Origin: Opitutaceae bacterium UBA4094
Lineage (GTDB): Bacteria; Verrucomicrobiota; Verrucomicrobiia; Opitutales; Opitutaceae
NCBI GenBank assembly: GCA_002382525.1
Contig: DFYA01000317.1
Coordinates: 1 to 9,777, forward strand
Direction of reading: 5' to 3'
Length of the DNA stretch: 9,777 nt
Shown: piece by piece, positions 1-7,338 of the stretch
How the letters are laid out: every line of letters begins with the position of its first letter
Position numbering within the stretch: position 1 is the stretch's first letter
Notes under the pieces: generated by a model
Seen by the model: the letters and a program-made list of their open reading frames with translations, nothing else
The model's database searches: none
Told to the model about the DNA's origin: nothing
Translations under genes and position numbers: made by a program

Positions 1-2
1 CG

Positions 3-155
3 GCTCCGGCCCCCCAGACCGCCGCGAGCGCCAGCGCGCCGGCTACGGCGGTGCCGGAAGCCGTGGATTTGAAATACCCGTTTACGTTTCTCGAAATCCG
101 TGAAAACGATACCCCGGCGCTCCCGTCTGCGGAGTCCGAAGAACCGATCGCATGA
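3..155 (+). CDS. 3' end of an unidentified gene upstream of gspL (possible T2SS pseudopilin), partial
   Basis: The reading frame is open from the first bases of the window to a TGA at 153-155, giving the last 50 residues of a protein whose start lies outside. The visible tail begins with an Ala/Pro/Ser/Thr-rich low-complexity linker (about 20 residues), then a short strand-like stretch containing YPFTFLEIRE, then an acidic end (ESEEPIA). The stop overlaps the gspL start in an ATGA arrangement (ATG 152-154, TGA 153-155), so the two genes are almost certainly co-transcribed and translationally coupled. In T2SS operons the gene before gspL is commonly gspK or another minor pseudopilin, which makes that the best guess. 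The tail itself carries no diagnostic motif, so the identity is inferred from position only. Confidence 0.6.
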   Translation, partial: APAPQTAASASAPATAVPEAVDLKYPFTFLEIRENDTPALPSAESEEPIA

Positions 156-1393
156 GTCTTACCTCGCTTAAACGCTTTCTCCCCTCCGCCCCGCCTCGCC
201 AAGTCGTGTTGGTGCCCGACGCGCTCTTTTTTATGCGCTCGGTGCCTGTCACCGAAGCGGCGACCGCAGCCGAGGTCGCCGCGCAGGCCGAACTCGCGGT
301 GGAGTCGCTCGCGCCGTTTCCGATCGCGCAACTTTACTACGGCCACTTGTGGCAACCGGGCGCGACCCATGCGCTGATCTACGCGGCTTATCGGAAACGT
401 TTCACGGCGGACGACGTCGAGCAATGGGCCGGCGCGGAGGCGGTGCTGCCTTCGTTTGTGACGGTGCTCAACAAAGACGCCGCGCCTGCCCCGGCGACGG
501 TTGTCATCGTGCCGGGATCGATGGGATTCACCGGACTCTATTTTGCCGACGCGAGCGGCGTGCCGACCCAAGTGCGGGTGGAGCCGCTTCTCGCCGAAGC
601 GACCGACGCCGACCGCGCGGCGGCCCGCGACCGGTTGCTGGCGGCCTTCCCCGAAAAATATCAAGTGATCGAAGCGGCGGCCGAGCCGCAGTTTGACCAA
701 GAGTCGCCGCAAGGCGCGTTTGTTTTTCGTGCCGGCGAGGTGGAATCGCGTTTCGAGCGTGCGGAAATCGAACCGCTGGATGTGCGCGACAAAGCCGATC
801 TGGCCGCGCGGCGACGGGCGCATGCGCGCGATGTGATCTTGTGGCGCACGTTCCTCGGCTGCTTGGCGGCGATTGCGCTGGCGGCGTTGTTGGAGATCGC
901 GCTCGTCGGCGGAGCGTTCTGGCAGCGACAGCGCCTCGCGTTGGAAGCCCGGCAAAAGCCGGTGGTGGAAAGCATCATGACATCGCAAGCGCTGGCGACG
1001 CGCATCGACGAACTTTCGACGAAGCGTCTGTTGCCGTTCGAGATGATGGCGCTGATCAACACGGTGCGCCCGCCGACCATTCAGTTCACGCGCACGGTCA
1101 CCACGGGACTGCTCACCATGGACATCGAGGCACAGACGAACTCTTCGGGCGCCATCGATTCGTTCCGTTCCGAGTTAAACGCCCTCGACGGCATTAATCG
1201 CGCCGAGGTGCTTGACGTGCGCAGCCGCGATGGCGTTTCAACGTTCCGCAGCGTGGTCACCTTTGAGCAGGACGCGTTTGCCCGAGGCACGACGCCGATC
1301 GAGGCCCCACCCGCTTCCGCGACACCACCGGCCACTCCCGCCGCGCCGGCGGCTCCGCCTCAACCTGATCAGACCGATTCGGAGGACGAATAA
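152..1393 (+). CDS. gspL: GspL-like type II secretion inner-membrane protein
   Basis: This 413-residue protein has the bitopic layout of GspL: a cytoplasmic N-terminal region (about 1-228), one hydrophobic transmembrane helix (about 231-256, including LAAIALAALLEIALVGGAFW) and a periplasmic region with a coiled-coil-like start (about 258-295) and a small alpha/beta domain (about 296-372). GspL recruits the GspE ATPase to the inner membrane and pairs with GspM in the assembly platform. The last 35 or so residues are Pro/Ala-rich and end in an acidic QTDSEDE, probably a disordered extension. The start overlaps the preceding stop (ATGA) and its own stop overlaps the gspM start (TAATG). The assignment rests on topology, size and position beside a GspM-like gene and the gspDEF cluster rather than on a sequence signature. 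A PilM/PilN-type fusion is the alternative, but a single-chain cytoplasmic-TM-periplasmic protein fits GspL better. Confidence 0.8.
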   Translation: MSLTSLKRFLPSAPPRQVVLVPDALFFMRSVPVTEAATAAEVAAQAELAVESLAPFPIAQLYYGHLWQPGATHALIYAAYRKRFTADDVEQWAGAEAVLPSFVTVLNKDAAPAPATVVIVPGSMGFTGLYFADASGVPTQVRVEPLLAEATDADRAAARDRLLAAFPEKYQVIEAAAEPQFDQESPQGAFVFRAGEVESRFERAEIEPLDVRDKADLAARRRAHARDVILWRTFLGCLAAIALAALLEIALVGGAFWQRQRLALEARQKPVVESIMTSQALATRIDELSTKRLLPFEMMALINTVRPPTIQFTRTVTTGLLTMDIEAQTNSSGAIDSFRSELNALDGINRAEVLDVRSRDGVSTFRSVVTFEQDAFARGTTPIEAPPASATPPATPAAPAAPPQPDQTDSEDE

Positions 1394-1917
1394 TGAAAGC
1401 CTTTTTTTTAAGCCGCCTGTTCCGCGAAAAGATCCTGTTGGTCGCATTTGCGCTGATCGGTGCCCTCATATGGATCACCGGTGTCGGTGAACGAGCGAGC
1501 GCTCAAATGCGCGCGTTTCAGGCCACCTCGACGGAACTGCAAGTGCAGCGAACGTGGCTCGTGCAGCGCGAACGGTTCGAGCGAGAAGCGCAGCTGGCCA
1601 TCGAGCACCTCGATCCGTCTCGCTCATTGGATACCGTGCGCCTCCAAGGCGAGTTGAACGCGATGGCACGCGCGGCCGGCCTTACCAATTACGACGTGTC
1701 GGACAGCCGCACGGTGCGCACGAGTCAGTTCGCGGTGCACTCGGTGCAGTTCCAGGCGCGCAACGTCGATATGGCGAAACTCATCACGTTTTATCAGGCG
1801 CTGGCGCAGCGGGCGCCGTATCTCGGTCTGGAGCAGTTTTCGTTGGCGGCGAACCGCTCCAATCCCGCGCAGCTCTCGGCCACGTGGCGCGTGACGTCGG
1901 TCGAGATCGCTCGGTGA
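1393..1917 (+). CDS. gspM: GspM-like type II secretion inner-membrane protein
   Basis: This 174-residue protein has a short positively charged N-terminus (MKAFFLSRLFREK), one transmembrane helix (about 14-31, ILLVAFALIGALIWITGV), a helical coiled-coil-like segment (about 33-72) and a C-terminal alpha/beta region (about 77-173). This is the size and order of GspM, which binds GspL through ferredoxin-like periplasmic domains and completes the inner-membrane platform. The start ATG overlaps the gspL stop by one base (TAATG). A GGAGG at 1381-1385, 7 nt before the ATG, is the only good Shine-Dalgarno sequence seen in the window, and it lies inside the end of gspL. A PilO-type protein of type IV pili has similar architecture, but the neighbouring GspL-like and GspD genes favour T2SS. 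Transcription probably ends at the hairpin plus T-run about 20 nt after the stop. Confidence 0.78.
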   Translation: MKAFFLSRLFREKILLVAFALIGALIWITGVGERASAQMRAFQATSTELQVQRTWLVQRERFEREAQLAIEHLDPSRSLDTVRLQGELNAMARAAGLTNYDVSDSRTVRTSQFAVHSVQFQARNVDMAKLITFYQALAQRAPYLGLEQFSLAANRSNPAQLSATWRVTSVEIAR

Positions 1918-1929
1918 ATGGGCGAATCG

Positions 1930-1989
1930 GCGTAGCGCAGGCTTCCAGCCTGCTTTTTTCAAGCAGCAGGCTGGAAGCCTGCGCTACGC
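1930..1989. repeat. Inverted pair of REP-like hairpins (GTAG type) between gspM and gspF
   Basis: The 24 bases at 1930-1953 are perfectly complementary to 1966-1989, separated by a 12-base loop. Each arm is also a smaller hairpin: GCAGGCT-TCC-AGCCTGC at 1937-1953 and GCAGGCT-GGA-AGCCTGC at 1966-1982. The tetranucleotide GTAG sits just outside the hairpin at 1932-1935, and again on the minus strand at 1987-1984. A GTAG or GGAG tetranucleotide at the foot of a short GC-rich hairpin is the known signature of REP elements mobilised by RAYT transposases, and two in inverted orientation form a BIME-like unit. The element fills almost all of the 72-nt gap and its right end abuts the gspF stop codon. 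No RAYT gene is in the window. Confidence 0.75.
1937..1959 (+). terminator. Probable intrinsic terminator of gspM, formed by the left REP arm
   Basis: A 7-bp perfect stem (GCAGGCT/AGCCTGC, 3-base loop) is followed immediately by six T residues (1954-1959), 20 nt after the gspM stop. This is a textbook Rho-independent terminator read on the plus strand. On the minus strand (gspF direction) the corresponding hairpin has no T-run, so any termination of gspF would depend on the large 24-bp stem instead. Confidence 0.65.
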
Positions 1990-3288
1990 TCACATCTTGA
2001 AACTGGAGCTAAGCTGGAAGACTGCGCTTACGATCGCGAAGGCGATGAAGCCGACGAAGCTGAACACGCCCAACAAGACCACGGTCGCGATGATGTTGGT
2101 GAAGGCGTTGAGCTGATATGTAATGGCTTTCTGATACGAGACGGCGACCTTCTTGAGGCTTGGGACCAAGTTGCCGGTGTTCTCGCCGACTGACATCTGG
2201 TCCAGGACGAGGTCGGGGAAACAACCGGTGCGCGTGAGGGACACGGAGAGCGCTTCGCCTTCCAATACGCGGTCGGTGGCCTCATCGAACGCGGCACGGT
2301 GCACGCGGTTTTGAATCTGGCGTTCCGTCATGCGCAACGCCTCCGAAGTGGTGATGCCGTTTTCGAGCAGCACGGAGAGCGTCTGGCTAAACGAGAGCAC
2401 CGTCTGCGAAACGAAGAACGGGCCGATGAGCGGGAGCTTGAGCGCCCACGCGTCGGTCTGCAGGCGACCGGCCTCGGTGTGGCGCCAGCGCCAGAAGGCA
2501 ATGGCGGCGAAAACCAGACCGATGATGACGAAGAGTCCGTATTTGAGGCCGAAATCGGAGAGGCCGAGCAGGAGGCGCGTGGAGGTCGGGAGTTCGCCTC
2601 CGAGCGAGTTGAGGAGCGTCTGCAGGCGGGGCAGCAGAAACACCATGAAGAAAATGATCACGCTGCCGGCCACCACCATCATGAAGACCGGATAGGCGAG
2701 GGCGCTGAGCACCTTTTGGCGCAGTTCTTTTTGCTCCTGCAGGTGCGAGATGAGGCGGAGGAGAACGTCGTTGAGGTTGCCCGTGGCCTCACCGGATTGG
2801 ATGAGGTTGATCGTCGAGGAATCGAAGACGGCGGGCAGCGTGCCCATCGCGCGGGAGAGCTGCGCGCCTTCGCTCAACTGCTCCCACAAGTGAGTGCATA
2901 CAAGACGAAGTCGTGGTTCCTTGATGCGGGCGGCGAGCAGGCGCACGGACTCGCCGGCGGACAGTCCGCTGGTCGTGAGATCGACGAGCGATTCGAGGAA
3001 CGGGAGGCGTTCGCGGCGGGAGAGCGAGGCGACCTGCGGCGCGGCGGAAGGGCGCAGCAGCGAGGTCGGCGCGGAGGAAGAGGCGGGCGCGGTTTGCGCG
3101 GCGCCGGGTTTCGTGAAGAGGCTTTTGCGTTTGGCGGCGGCGGTGCGGGTGGCGGTTTCGCTCACCTGCACGGGCGTGAGGCCGCGGGCGCCGAGCAGGC
3201 GGAGCGCGTCTTTGCGGCTGGGCGCGTCCACGATGTCGTGGTGCGTGTGACCGGAGCGGTCCCGGGCGGTGTAGGAAAATGAAGGCAT
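1990..3288 (-). CDS. gspF: GspF, type II secretion inner-membrane platform protein
   Basis: This 432-residue protein belongs to the GspF/PilC family, the polytopic inner-membrane platform on which GspE drives pseudopilus assembly. The N-terminal segment (MPSFSYTARDRSG, about 1-45) is the usual GspF N-terminal domain. An Ala/Ser/Thr-rich linker (about 46-88) follows, then two copies of the T2SSF helical domain: about 91-215 with the GEATGNL signature at 166-172, and about 294-420 with the matching GENTGNL at 368-374. Hydrophobic segments lie at about 200-222, 250-266 and 396-424, matching the usual three-TM topology. It is the last gene of the gspD-gspE-gspF cluster, starting 30 nt after the gspE stop. 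No clear ribosome binding site is visible before the ATG. The stop codon directly abuts the REP-like inverted repeat. PilC of type IV pili is a close relative; the secretin and GspL/M context favours GspF. Confidence 0.93.
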   Translation of the reverse strand: MPSFSYTARDRSGHTHHDIVDAPSRKDALRLLGARGLTPVQVSETATRTAAAKRKSLFTKPGAAQTAPASSSAPTSLLRPSAAPQVASLSRRERLPFLESLVDLTTSGLSAGESVRLLAARIKEPRLRLVCTHLWEQLSEGAQLSRAMGTLPAVFDSSTINLIQSGEATGNLNDVLLRLISHLQEQKELRQKVLSALAYPVFMMVVAGSVIIFFMVFLLPRLQTLLNSLGGELPTSTRLLLGLSDFGLKYGLFVIIGLVFAAIAFWRWRHTEAGRLQTDAWALKLPLIGPFFVSQTVLSFSQTLSVLLENGITTSEALRMTERQIQNRVHRAAFDEATDRVLEGEALSVSLTRTGCFPDLVLDQMSVGENTGNLVPSLKKVAVSYQKAITYQLNAFTNIIATVVLLGVFSFVGFIAFAIVSAVFQLSSSFKM

Positions 3289-3318
3289 GGTCGCTGGCGG
3301 TCCGCGGAGGGCGCGCGG

Positions 3319-5046
3319 TTATTTTTCGGCGACGGTGATGACGCGAAGCACTTCGTCGAGGGTGGTGTGGCCGGCGCGAACTTTTTCCCAACCGGACTGG
3401 CCGAGGGTGCGCATGCCGTTGGCGCGGGCGCATTCGGCGAGGGTGCGCGTGCTCTCGCGTTTGAGGATCAAGTCGTGGAGTTGCTCGTCGGGTTTGAAGA
3501 TCTCGAAGAGTCCGATGCGTCCGCGATAACCAGTGCCGCGGCAGCGATCACAGCCGACGGGGCTGTGGAGGTGGGTGACGCCTGCGGCTTCGGTTTCGGG
3601 CAAGCCGAGGATCGCCATGGTGTCCTTGAGCTTCATGGCCGCGACGGGCTCCGGACGGGAGCAATCGTGGCAGAGACGGCGGACGAGACGTTGTGCGATG
3701 ACGAGCTCGATGGCGGAGGCGACAAGGAACGGCTCGATGCCCATGTCGATCAAACGCGTGATGGCGCCGGGCGCGTCGTTGGTGTGGAGCGTGGAGAACA
3801 CCAAGTGACCGGTGAGCGAGGCGCGGATGGCGATGTCGGCGGTGTCGCGGTCGCGGATTTCGCCGACCATGATCACATCGGGATCTTGGCGGAGAATGGA
3901 GCGAAGCGCGTTGGCAAAGGTGAGGCCGATCTCGGAGCGAATCTGAATCTGGTTCACACCGGGGACCTCGTATTCGATCGGGTCTTCGACGGTGATGATG
4001 CGCAGATCGGTCGAGTTGATCTTGCGCAAAAACGCGTTGAGCGAGGTCGATTTACCGGAGCCGGTGGGGCCGGTGACGAGGATGATGCCGTGCGGGTAAT
4101 CGAGGACGTGGTTGATCTGCGCCTGCTCGTCGGGGCTCATGCCGAGGCGGTCCATCGTGTAGGCTTCCTTCTTCTGGTTGAGGAGGCGCAGCGAGACGGA
4201 TTCGGCGTAGATGGTGGGCGCGGTGGCGACGCGGATATCGAGGACGTTGGCGCCGGCGCGGAAATTGATGCGGCCGTCCTGCGGGAGGCGCTTTTCCGAG
4301 ATGTTGAGCTTCGCCATGATCTTCAGGCGCGAGATGATCGCGTCTTGGAAACGGCGGAGATTTTCCGGAACGGGAACCTGGACCAGCAGGCCGTCCACGC
4401 GGTAGCGGATGGTGAGCTGGGTTTCCTGGGGTTCGAAATGGATGTCGGTCGCCTCGTCGTTGACGGCCTGTGAAATGACGTCGGTGACGAAGCGGACGAC
4501 GGCGGCGTCTTCGTCCACATCGGCCTCGGCCTGCTGCAACGTCTCGGGGGCGACGTAGTCTTCGTCACCGTCTTCGAGGCTGCCGGAGCCGACGCCGAAG
4601 TGTTGGAGGATGAGGTGGTGGATTTTTTCCGGCACGCCGAGATGCCAGACCAGCGGACGCGCGGTGAACGTGCGTATCCAGTCCGACATTACGGGCTCGG
4701 GCGGCCATGCGGTGGCGAGGTGGAGCGGGGTGGTGTCGGAGGGGCGGGCGTCGTCGGCGGAGTCGGCCTTTTTCTCGCCGAACTGGATCGGCACGAGTTG
4801 GTAGTCGTGGACGAGCCGGGCGGGGAGGAGGCTGAGGGATTCGCTGTCGGCCTCAAGGTTGCTGGCGGTGCTTATGCCGGCGGCGGCGGCCAAGGCGGCG
4901 AGCGCCTGGGGTTCGTCGAGACCGAGGGCGGAGGCGAGCGGTTTGAGGCGCTGCCCGCGCGGGGTCTCGGCGATCGACTGACGCTGGGCGTCGGAGATGC
5001 GCTCGGCGAGCGAGGCGGGCAGGGTCGTGTCGTGGGCGTCGGTCAT
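3319..5046 (-). CDS. gspE: GspE, type II secretion ATPase
   Basis: This 575-residue protein is a full-length GspE/PilB-family hexameric secretion ATPase that acts on the cytoplasmic face with GspL and GspF. The N-terminal MshEN-like region (about 10-90) is followed by an acidic linker (about 150-180) and the catalytic core. Visible motifs are Walker A GPTGSGKST (326-334), the Asp box ITVEDPIEYE (351-360), the Walker B region DPDVIMVGEIRD (388-399) and the His box STLHTNDA (418-425). All four cysteines of the zinc-binding CxxC...CxxC motif are present (C459, C462, C499, C502), followed by GTGYRGR. Nothing catalytic appears to be missing. The ATG lies 13 nt after the gspD stop, indicating co-transcription, although no Shine-Dalgarno sequence is obvious. 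The tetracysteine motif also occurs in PilB and MshE; assignment to GspE rests on the gspD and gspF neighbours. Confidence 0.94.
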   Translation of the reverse strand: MTDAHDTTLPASLAERISDAQRQSIAETPRGQRLKPLASALGLDEPQALAALAAAAGISTASNLEADSESLSLLPARLVHDYQLVPIQFGEKKADSADDARPSDTTPLHLATAWPPEPVMSDWIRTFTARPLVWHLGVPEKIHHLILQHFGVGSGSLEDGDEDYVAPETLQQAEADVDEDAAVVRFVTDVISQAVNDEATDIHFEPQETQLTIRYRVDGLLVQVPVPENLRRFQDAIISRLKIMAKLNISEKRLPQDGRINFRAGANVLDIRVATAPTIYAESVSLRLLNQKKEAYTMDRLGMSPDEQAQINHVLDYPHGIILVTGPTGSGKSTSLNAFLRKINSTDLRIITVEDPIEYEVPGVNQIQIRSEIGLTFANALRSILRQDPDVIMVGEIRDRDTADIAIRASLTGHLVFSTLHTNDAPGAITRLIDMGIEPFLVASAIELVIAQRLVRRLCHDCSRPEPVAAMKLKDTMAILGLPETEAAGVTHLHSPVGCDRCRGTGYRGRIGLFEIFKPDEQLHDLILKRESTRTLAECARANGMRTLGQSGWEKVRAGHTTLDEVLRVITVAEK

Positions 5047-5059
5047 GGGTGACGCGGGC

Positions 5060-7183
5060 TCAAGGGGTGGCTTCCGGGATAGGGATGATGGGCGTCTCGG
5101 GAGGGAGCGAGGACGTCGGCGCCGCGGGAACCAAAGGCAGCGGCGGGGGCGGATTGAAGGGCGTTGTCAGGATATGGTCCCTGATTTGTTCCGCGTTGGA
5201 CATGCGATCAATTTCGGTCCGTGTTTGGGCGGTTCCGATCCTAGGCGCGAGGACGTGGGGTCGGATGAAGAGCAGGAGTTCGGTGCGCTCTTCAATCTTC
5301 GTGCGGCCGCCGAGAAGATGACTGATGATAGGAATTTCGACGAGGAATCCGAGCTTCGTCCGGTTACGCGTCGAGCGTGTGCGCTGGAGTCCGCCAAGCA
5401 CGATCATCTCGCCGTCGAGAACGTTTATGAAGGAAGTGGCCTGACGACGTCCGATGACGGGCTGGAGGTTGCGGTCTATGGTGATTTCCGTAAGGATGTC
5501 GTTAACCTGCTGGTCGATCTTGAGCTGGATATTGCCGTCTTCGCCGATAAGCGGCGTGACCTTGAGGTCGATAGCGATGTCTTTGTAAGTAACAGTGGAG
5601 CTTTGGGCCAGATCCGACCCGACGGTGCCTGGCGACGTCGTGGTGCCAGTGATGATTGGGCGGGATTCGCCGACGATAATCTGAGCTTCGTTGTTGTGGG
5701 TGGTCACGATCGTAGGCGATGATAGGACCTTCAGGTTGCGTCGCTCGCCTACGTTTTGCATGACGTTTTGGAACGCGAGAGGGTCAACGGTGCCTTGGGA
5801 GATTCTCCATCCTGCTACAGTGCCGTCGAAGTTGGTGATCTTTGTGTTGCCGCTCGGGCCAGGGCCAACGGTGAGGTTGAGCGCCTGGAGGCCGGTCTGG
5901 TCGGTTTCCGAAAGCGTGACCTCGGCGATGACGACCTCGATGCGGACTTGGGCGAGGACGATGTCGATCTTGTCAACGAGCTCCCGGATGAGGCGGATGT
6001 CGTCCACGGTGCCGCTGACGACGACGGCGTTGCTGCGGTCGTCGGAGGCGATGGTCAGCAGCGTGCTGAATTGGGTGGCGGAATCCGCGCCTCCGGCGGC
6101 GGCGTTGGCATTGGCTGCGGAGCCGGTCGGGGGCGGTGTCGCGCCGCCGGATTCGGCCGGGGGCGGCGTGGGAACTGGTGCAGGATTGAACGGGCTCGTG
6201 TTGCCGAAGCCGGTTTGGGTGCGGGTGGAGCCGTTGCCGCCTCGGGTGGCGGCCGTGGTCTGACCGGTCACCACGGTGGTGAGCAACGTGGCGACGTCTT
6301 TCGCTGTGGCGTGCTTGAGGTAGATGACCTCGTTGCGCGTGTTAGGATCGGCTTTGACGTCGAGGCGCGTGATGAGCTCGTCAAAGAACGCGTATTGCTG
6401 GGGGGCCGCGATAAGGACGACTTGGTTGGTGCGGTCGTCGGCGGAGAGCGAAAGGGAGTTGCCGAGGGCGACTTGGTTGGGCCCTTGGAGCATCTGCTTC
6501 ACCCGGTTGACCAGCTCGCTGGCCTTGGCGAAGCGGAGGGAATAAAACTTCGGGAGGATGTCGGTCGACGCGGGGCGGTCGAGGACTTGGATGAGTTGCT
6601 CGACGCGCTGGAGGTTGAAGATCGAATCGGTGACGAGGAACGAATTGGTGTTGTTGAAAAGCACCGCTCCGCCGAGCTGGACGTTGAGCAGCGTGTTGAG
6701 CTGCGGGACGAACTCTTGGGCCTTGAGGTTGGTGAGATCGAAGACCTTGGAGGCAACCTTGCCGCTCGGGGGGAGCCCGAGGAGGGATCCGGTGATCATC
6801 TCGGGCGCCTCGGTGCGGGTCTTGTTGGCGAGCTCAATGATCTTGAGGTAACGGTCACCCATCTCGACGACGCCGATGTTGTTGAGGGCGAGGACTGAAA
6901 TGAGCGCGCGGATCGCCTCTGATTTTGGGATCGGACGCGGGATGTTGAGCGTGATGGTCGCCTGAGGGAGCGCTTGGGGGCGAAGGACGATGCGGCCTGT
7001 CCATGCTTCGAGCCGGTCGATGACCAGCGTGAGCTCCATGTCGCGAAACCGTATGGAATCGATCATCTCCTCGGGTGCGTTCGCGGCGGGAACGGTGGTG
7101 GAGAGCGGGTCTGCGGATTGCGCGATCAAGGCGGCGGGGGTGAGGCAGAGCCCGGCGAGGAGGAACGGACGGGGAAGTCGCAT
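5060..7183 (-). CDS. gspD: GspD, type II secretion outer-membrane secretin
   Basis: The predicted 707-residue precursor forms the secretin channel through which folded substrates leave the cell. I chose the ATG at 7181-7183 because it begins a good Sec signal peptide (MRLPRPFLLAGLCLTPAALI, likely cut near AQS/AD around residue 23); the frame stays open upstream to 7324, but that stretch is basic and not signal-like. Domain order: N0 (about 38-116), N1 (145-205), N2 (212-280), N3 (about 284-408) split by a Gly/Thr/Pro/Ala-rich insert (about 307-368), then the secretin barrel (about 411-645). The barrel includes LKVLSSPTIVTTHNNEAQII (484-503) and GEMIVLGGL (591-599). A Pro-rich tail (about 676-707) follows. 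There is no AMIN domain, which argues against PilQ. It is the first gene of gspDEF; the divergent aroC lies upstream. No pilotin gene is visible. Confidence 0.93.
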   Translation of the reverse strand: MRLPRPFLLAGLCLTPAALIAQSADPLSTTVPAANAPEEMIDSIRFRDMELTLVIDRLEAWTGRIVLRPQALPQATITLNIPRPIPKSEAIRALISVLALNNIGVVEMGDRYLKIIELANKTRTEAPEMITGSLLGLPPSGKVASKVFDLTNLKAQEFVPQLNTLLNVQLGGAVLFNNTNSFLVTDSIFNLQRVEQLIQVLDRPASTDILPKFYSLRFAKASELVNRVKQMLQGPNQVALGNSLSLSADDRTNQVVLIAAPQQYAFFDELITRLDVKADPNTRNEVIYLKHATAKDVATLLTTVVTGQTTAATRGGNGSTRTQTGFGNTSPFNPAPVPTPPPAESGGATPPPTGSAANANAAAGGADSATQFSTLLTIASDDRSNAVVVSGTVDDIRLIRELVDKIDIVLAQVRIEVVIAEVTLSETDQTGLQALNLTVGPGPSGNTKITNFDGTVAGWRISQGTVDPLAFQNVMQNVGERRNLKVLSSPTIVTTHNNEAQIIVGESRPIITGTTTSPGTVGSDLAQSSTVTYKDIAIDLKVTPLIGEDGNIQLKIDQQVNDILTEITIDRNLQPVIGRRQATSFINVLDGEMIVLGGLQRTRSTRNRTKLGFLVEIPIISHLLGGRTKIEERTELLLFIRPHVLAPRIGTAQTRTEIDRMSNAEQIRDHILTTPFNPPPPLPLVPAAPTSSLPPETPIIPIPEATP

Positions 7184-7338
7184 AGTAAAAGGATACGGGA
7201 CGGCAGGGGCGAAAAGTCTGAGGAGAGGCGATTGCCGGAGGCTTGTAAATGGAGTTGTGTTGCGACGGGCGTTTGCTCCGCGCGTTTGGTTTTGGGCCTT
7301 GCGGCGGGGTCCGCACGGACTCAACTCTGACGCCTTAC
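7184..7338. promoter_or_regulatory. Divergent intergenic region expected to hold the gspDEF and aroC promoters
   Basis: This 155-nt gap separates the divergent gspD and aroC starts, so both promoters should lie here or nearby. I could not find a convincing -35/-10 pair on either strand and see no Shine-Dalgarno sequence before either ATG. A small palindrome, GTCCGCACGGAC (7309-7320), lies 18 nt before the aroC ATG and might form a short leader hairpin. The role is inferred from gene orientation only. Confidence 0.45.

Noticed and set aside
2299..3282. Open frame of 327 codons on the plus strand opposite gspF
   Set aside because: It is fully antisense to a clear GspF and has repetitive Glu/Gly/Ala/Arg-rich composition with no domain; long antisense frames are expected at this GC content.
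3367..4473. Open frame of 368 codons on the plus strand opposite gspE
   Set aside because: It mirrors the gspE codon pattern (Gly/Val/Asp/Ala-rich) and has no motif; gspE with all its ATPase motifs is the real gene.
5756..6898. Open frame of 380 codons on the plus strand opposite gspD
   Set aside because: It is a shadow of the secretin gene with an acidic, low-complexity translation and no recognisable fold.
7136..7183. Lipoprotein signal in GspD because of LAGLC
   Set aside because: The residue before the cysteine is Leu, not Gly/Ala/Ser, and the segment continues as a normal Sec signal with an AQS/A cleavage site.
1990..7183. Type IV pilus machinery (PilB/PilC/PilQ) instead of T2SS
   Set aside because: The secretin has N0-N3 domains without an AMIN domain, and the neighbouring GspL-like and GspM-like single-TM proteins fit T2SS better; the ATPase and platform proteins alone cannot distinguish the two.
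7184..7324. N-terminal extension of GspD to an ATG at 7324
   Set aside because: It would bury the signal peptide 47 residues inside the protein and put it close to the aroC start; the ATG at 7183 directly begins a signal peptide.
7249..7338. N-terminal extension of aroC from an upstream ATG
   Set aside because: The roughly 30 extra residues do not resemble chorismate synthase, whose N-terminus normally matches MPNSFGHIFRIST; the extension falls in the promoter gap.
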